DNA of 6,958 nucleotides from Candidatus Bathyarchaeum sp. GTDB taxonomy: Archaea; Thermoproteota; Bathyarchaeia; Bathyarchaeales; Bathyarchaeaceae. The number at the start of each line of letters is the position of its first letter. Within the stretch, counting starts at the first letter, position 1. Position numbers and translations under genes: made by a program. The stretch spans positions 1 to 6,958 of the forward strand of contig SOJY01000072.1 of NCBI GenBank assembly GCA_004376385.1, written 5' to 3'. Below, piece after piece: positions 5,228-6,958 of the stretch. A model generated the notes under the pieces. It did not search any database and had not been told where the DNA came from. It worked only from the letters and a program-made list of their open reading frames with translations.

Positions 5228-5485
5228 ATGGGCTTTAGGGAAAGGTGGACAAAAGAGTTCACGAAGATGCTAACAGAAGATGAAAGAAAAGCTTTCAGTT
5301 TATGGCTGGAGTTTTCTCAGGGAAAAATCTCGGAATCCGAATTTCAGTCCAAGATGGACATGAAGAGTATGCCTAAGATGCTCGGCAAAATGAGCGCAGC
5401 GAGAATGAATGCTTTAGAGGACGAGGTTGAGCGCCTGAGAAAAAGAGTGGCAAGTTTAGAAGATAGAGCACACAAAAAGTCTTGA
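5228..5485 (+). CDS. Small coiled-coil protein, unrecognised
   Basis: The 85-residue product has no family I recognise. The first part is charged and helical (M-G-F-R-E-R-W-T-K-E-F-T-K-M-L). The middle has a Met/Lys-rich stretch (M-D-M-K-S-M-P-K-M-L-G-K-M). Residues about 56-80 form a heptad coiled coil with repeated L/V at core positions (A-L-E-D-E-V-E-R-L-R-K-R-V-A-S-L-E-D). It is very likely soluble and oligomeric. ATG 5228 is chosen because GGAGG at 5213-5217, inside the end of the HD gene, serves it ten bases upstream. It follows that gene by two bases, so translation is probably coupled, and the product may partner the HD enzyme. It ends 17 bases before the 3' end of the convergent NIP7-like gene. 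Confidence 0.75.
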   Translation: MGFRERWTKEFTKMLTEDERKAFSLWLEFSQGKISESEFQSKMDMKSMPKMLGKMSAARMNALEDEVERLRKRVASLEDRAHKKS

Positions 5486-5502
5486 AACAATTCGACTTGG
5501 AA

Positions 5503-6039
5503 TTATTTGCGAGTAGGCTTATGAGGCTTACTGCTACTGCAATGCAACCTGCTGGAACGTTGTTGTCTGGACTGCCGTTTTTCTCTTCGTATAAAGTCGC
5601 CGATGTCCAGAATATTCTTTACAGCAACTTTGTTCGCATCAGGCACTCCACGAAGATTGTGCATTATTTTGCCAAATCCCAAACATTCATTATACTTGTT
5701 CATGATCAGCGTATAGTCGCCTTTTTTCAAGTTGTTTTCCTTGAGTATCCCCTGTTGGAATATGTCCCTTCCACAGATGAAAAGCCACGCCGTCTTCTTG
5801 TCAACCACCAGCTTGTTTGCTTTACTCTCCGCAAGCATCGCTAACAAAAGAAAACTAGGAAAGAAACTGGCGCCCTTAACTGCTCCAAGATAGGCGCCAA
5901 CATAGAAGAAACCTTTTGGAACTTGCTGTTTCAGTTTTTTAGATAACAGGTAATACCTGTTTCTGCTCCTGACAATACGGCTCTCATTCAAGGGGATGCT
6001 TGCATTGAACTGTGCCACAAAATCGTTAATCTCCTTCAT
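5503..6039 (-). CDS. NIP7-like pre-PUA/PUA RNA-binding protein
   Basis: The 178-residue protein has an N-terminal pre-PUA region (about 1-80) and a C-terminal PUA domain. The pre-PUA part carries F-F-Y-V-G-A-Y-L-G (44-52) and F-P-S-F-L-L-L-A-M-L-A (60-70). The PUA part carries W-L-F-I-C-G-R-D-I-F (85-94), G-I-L, L-K-K-G-D-Y-T-L-I-M-N (104-114) and N-E-C-L-G-F-G-K-I (117-125). Relatives bind rRNA during ribosome assembly. The gene begins six bases after the stop of the methyltransferase gene, with GTGATG just upstream, so the two are an operon. The neighbour lacks a PUA domain of its own, and this protein may supply RNA binding in trans. The last ~24 residues (from R-Q-S-R-Q-Q) are basic, Ser-rich and unlike the family, and could reflect a lost stop or a frameshift near the 3' end. 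Confidence 0.82.
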   Translation of the reverse strand: MKEINDFVAQFNASIPLNESRIVRSRNRYYLLSKKLKQQVPKGFFYVGAYLGAVKGASFFPSFLLLAMLAESKANKLVVDKKTAWLFICGRDIFQQGILKENNLKKGDYTLIMNKYNECLGFGKIMHNLRGVPDANKVAVKNILDIGDFIRREKRQSRQQRSSRLHCSSSKPHKPTRK

Positions 6040-6045
6040 TTTTCA

Positions 6046-6927
6046 TCACTCTTGCTTTTTGAGTTTGCAGACAAAGAAACCTTGAGTTTGTTTAGGCCAG
6101 ATTCGATTACATTTTTTGATGGAGCGGTCAAGTTCTTTGCCGAAAACGTTTGTTAACCCTTGTTCTCCGTGACACTTGATTGTTTCAATTTTAACATTCA
6201 AATTGGCTATTGCCCAGTCTATGTTGAATTCGTTCTCTTCTGGCTCCAGTGAACATGTGGCATAAACTATTTCTCCGCCATCTTTTGTGACTTTAGCAGC
6301 TTCGGTTAAGATTTGCCTCTGCCGACGAGCATTCCTGTGTACGTCTTCCATTGTTCTTTTGTTAAACCAGTCCCTGTCGGTTATGGGATTGCCTGAACAT
6401 GGAACATCTAAAAGAACGCGGTCAAATTTTATGTTCAATTTTGAGGCTTCTTTTGCGTCCATATTATAAACTGCCGTGTTTGTTACGCGGCTGCGTTCCA
6501 GCTGGTTTGTTAATGCAAACATTTTTCGCGGTTTAAGATCAAGCGCAACGATTACGCCACTGTTGTCCATGAGATTAGCTAACTGAACAGTTTTTCCGCC
6601 TGGAGATGCACAAGCATCAAGAACCGTTTTGTCTTTTAGTTTGCTGAATAGTGTGGCAGGGATTTGTGCGGCTGCCTCCTGAATCGAGTACAAACCCAAA
6701 AGGTATTCTGCTATTGCGCCAACAGAAAACTTGCTTTTGCGAATCCAGTAGCCGTCTTCAAGAAAAGGAATCTTTTCTAGCACTATTCCCAAAGATTCCA
6801 GTCTCTTCACAATGGTATCTCTGTTGGAGTTCATGGTGTTTATTCTGATTGATCGCTTGAGCTTGACTTCCTTGTAGGTCCACCCTAGTTTCTTGTAGCG
6901 GTTAACGAAAAATTGTTTGCTAGACAT
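6046..6927 (-). CDS. NOL1/NOP2/Sun-family RNA cytosine-C5 methyltransferase
   Basis: The 293-residue enzyme transfers a methyl group from S-adenosylmethionine to C5 of a cytosine in tRNA or rRNA. Motifs in order: N-terminal R-I-N-T (28-31), G-L-Y-S-I-Q-E-A-A-A (78-87), motif I D-A-C-A-S-P-G-G-K-T (104-113), Asp130 (motif II, V-A-L-D-L), Asp157, motif IV L-D-V-P-C-S-G (173-179, Cys177), and motif VI Y-A-T-C-S (222-226, catalytic Cys225) followed by P-E-E-N-E. Both cysteines of the two-cysteine mechanism are present. Motif IV has Val where Ala is usual (D-A-P-C-S-G). The C-terminal T-Q-G-F-F-V-C-K-L ends the fold, and no PUA domain is attached. The size fits archaeal stand-alone members. ATG 6927 is preferred over the TTG directly before it. 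The RNA target cannot be told from sequence. Confidence 0.93.
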   Translation of the reverse strand: MSSKQFFVNRYKKLGWTYKEVKLKRSIRINTMNSNRDTIVKRLESLGIVLEKIPFLEDGYWIRKSKFSVGAIAEYLLGLYSIQEAAAQIPATLFSKLKDKTVLDACASPGGKTVQLANLMDNSGVIVALDLKPRKMFALTNQLERSRVTNTAVYNMDAKEASKLNIKFDRVLLDVPCSGNPITDRDWFNKRTMEDVHRNARRQRQILTEAAKVTKDGGEIVYATCSLEPEENEFNIDWAIANLNVKIETIKCHGEQGLTNVFGKELDRSIKKCNRIWPKQTQGFFVCKLKKQE

Positions 6928-6958
6928 CAAAAGGAATAGAACTTGTTGTGCTAAATAA

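Noticed and set aside
5482..5844. Plus-strand open frame of 120 codons
   Set aside because: It lies opposite the NIP7-like gene, whose pre-PUA and PUA motifs are clear; the antisense frame has no family features.

Overview
The window looks like chromosomal DNA of an archaeon, most plausibly a Bathyarchaeia-type member of the Thermoproteota. The evidence: several starts are preceded by GAGGT or GGTGAT ribosome-binding sites. AT-rich TATA-like elements precede genes. Poly-T tracts, mostly without strong GC hairpins, follow genes. There is a NIP7-like pre-PUA/PUA protein next to an archaeal-size NOL1/NOP2/Sun RNA methyltransferase, and a small EF-Tu-domain-2-like protein. The kelch protein ends in an I-P-E-F-P-S-W tail followed by a membrane helix and basic residues, a C-terminus I associate with Bathyarchaeia. 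The lineage is an inference; there is no rRNA or other marker gene here.

Layout. Positions 1-241 are mostly non-coding and hold hairpins and opposed T7/A7 tracts that look like a two-way terminator. A small two-helix membrane protein (242-427, minus) follows, then a 224-base gap with a striking 92-base imperfect hairpin (541-632). Next on the minus strand are a secreted, membrane-anchored seven-kelch protein (652-1887), a broken or frameshifted gene with an uncharacterised N-terminal domain and a C-terminal winged helix (1997-2701), and a small winged-helix protein (2796-3047). A 289-base gap separates these from a plus-strand GIY-YIG nuclease-like protein (3337-3600). That gene converges on a minus-strand PEBP/YbhB-family protein (3739-4176).

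The right half is more housekeeping in character. On the plus strand are the EF-Tu-domain-2-like protein (4307-4564), then an HD-domain 5'-nucleotidase-like protein (4665-5225) tightly coupled to a small coiled-coil protein (5228-5485). On the minus strand a two-gene operon reads in from the right edge: an RNA cytosine-C5 methyltransferase (6046-6927), then the NIP7-like PUA protein (5503-6039). These two probably act together in rRNA or tRNA maturation.

No tRNA, rRNA, CRISPR array or transposase was seen. The most notable points are the gene at 1997-2701, whose two halves can be joined by changing one base in each of two A5 runs, the long hairpin downstream of the kelch gene, and an inverted repeat in the kelch leader. 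I found no convincing new multi-gene system.
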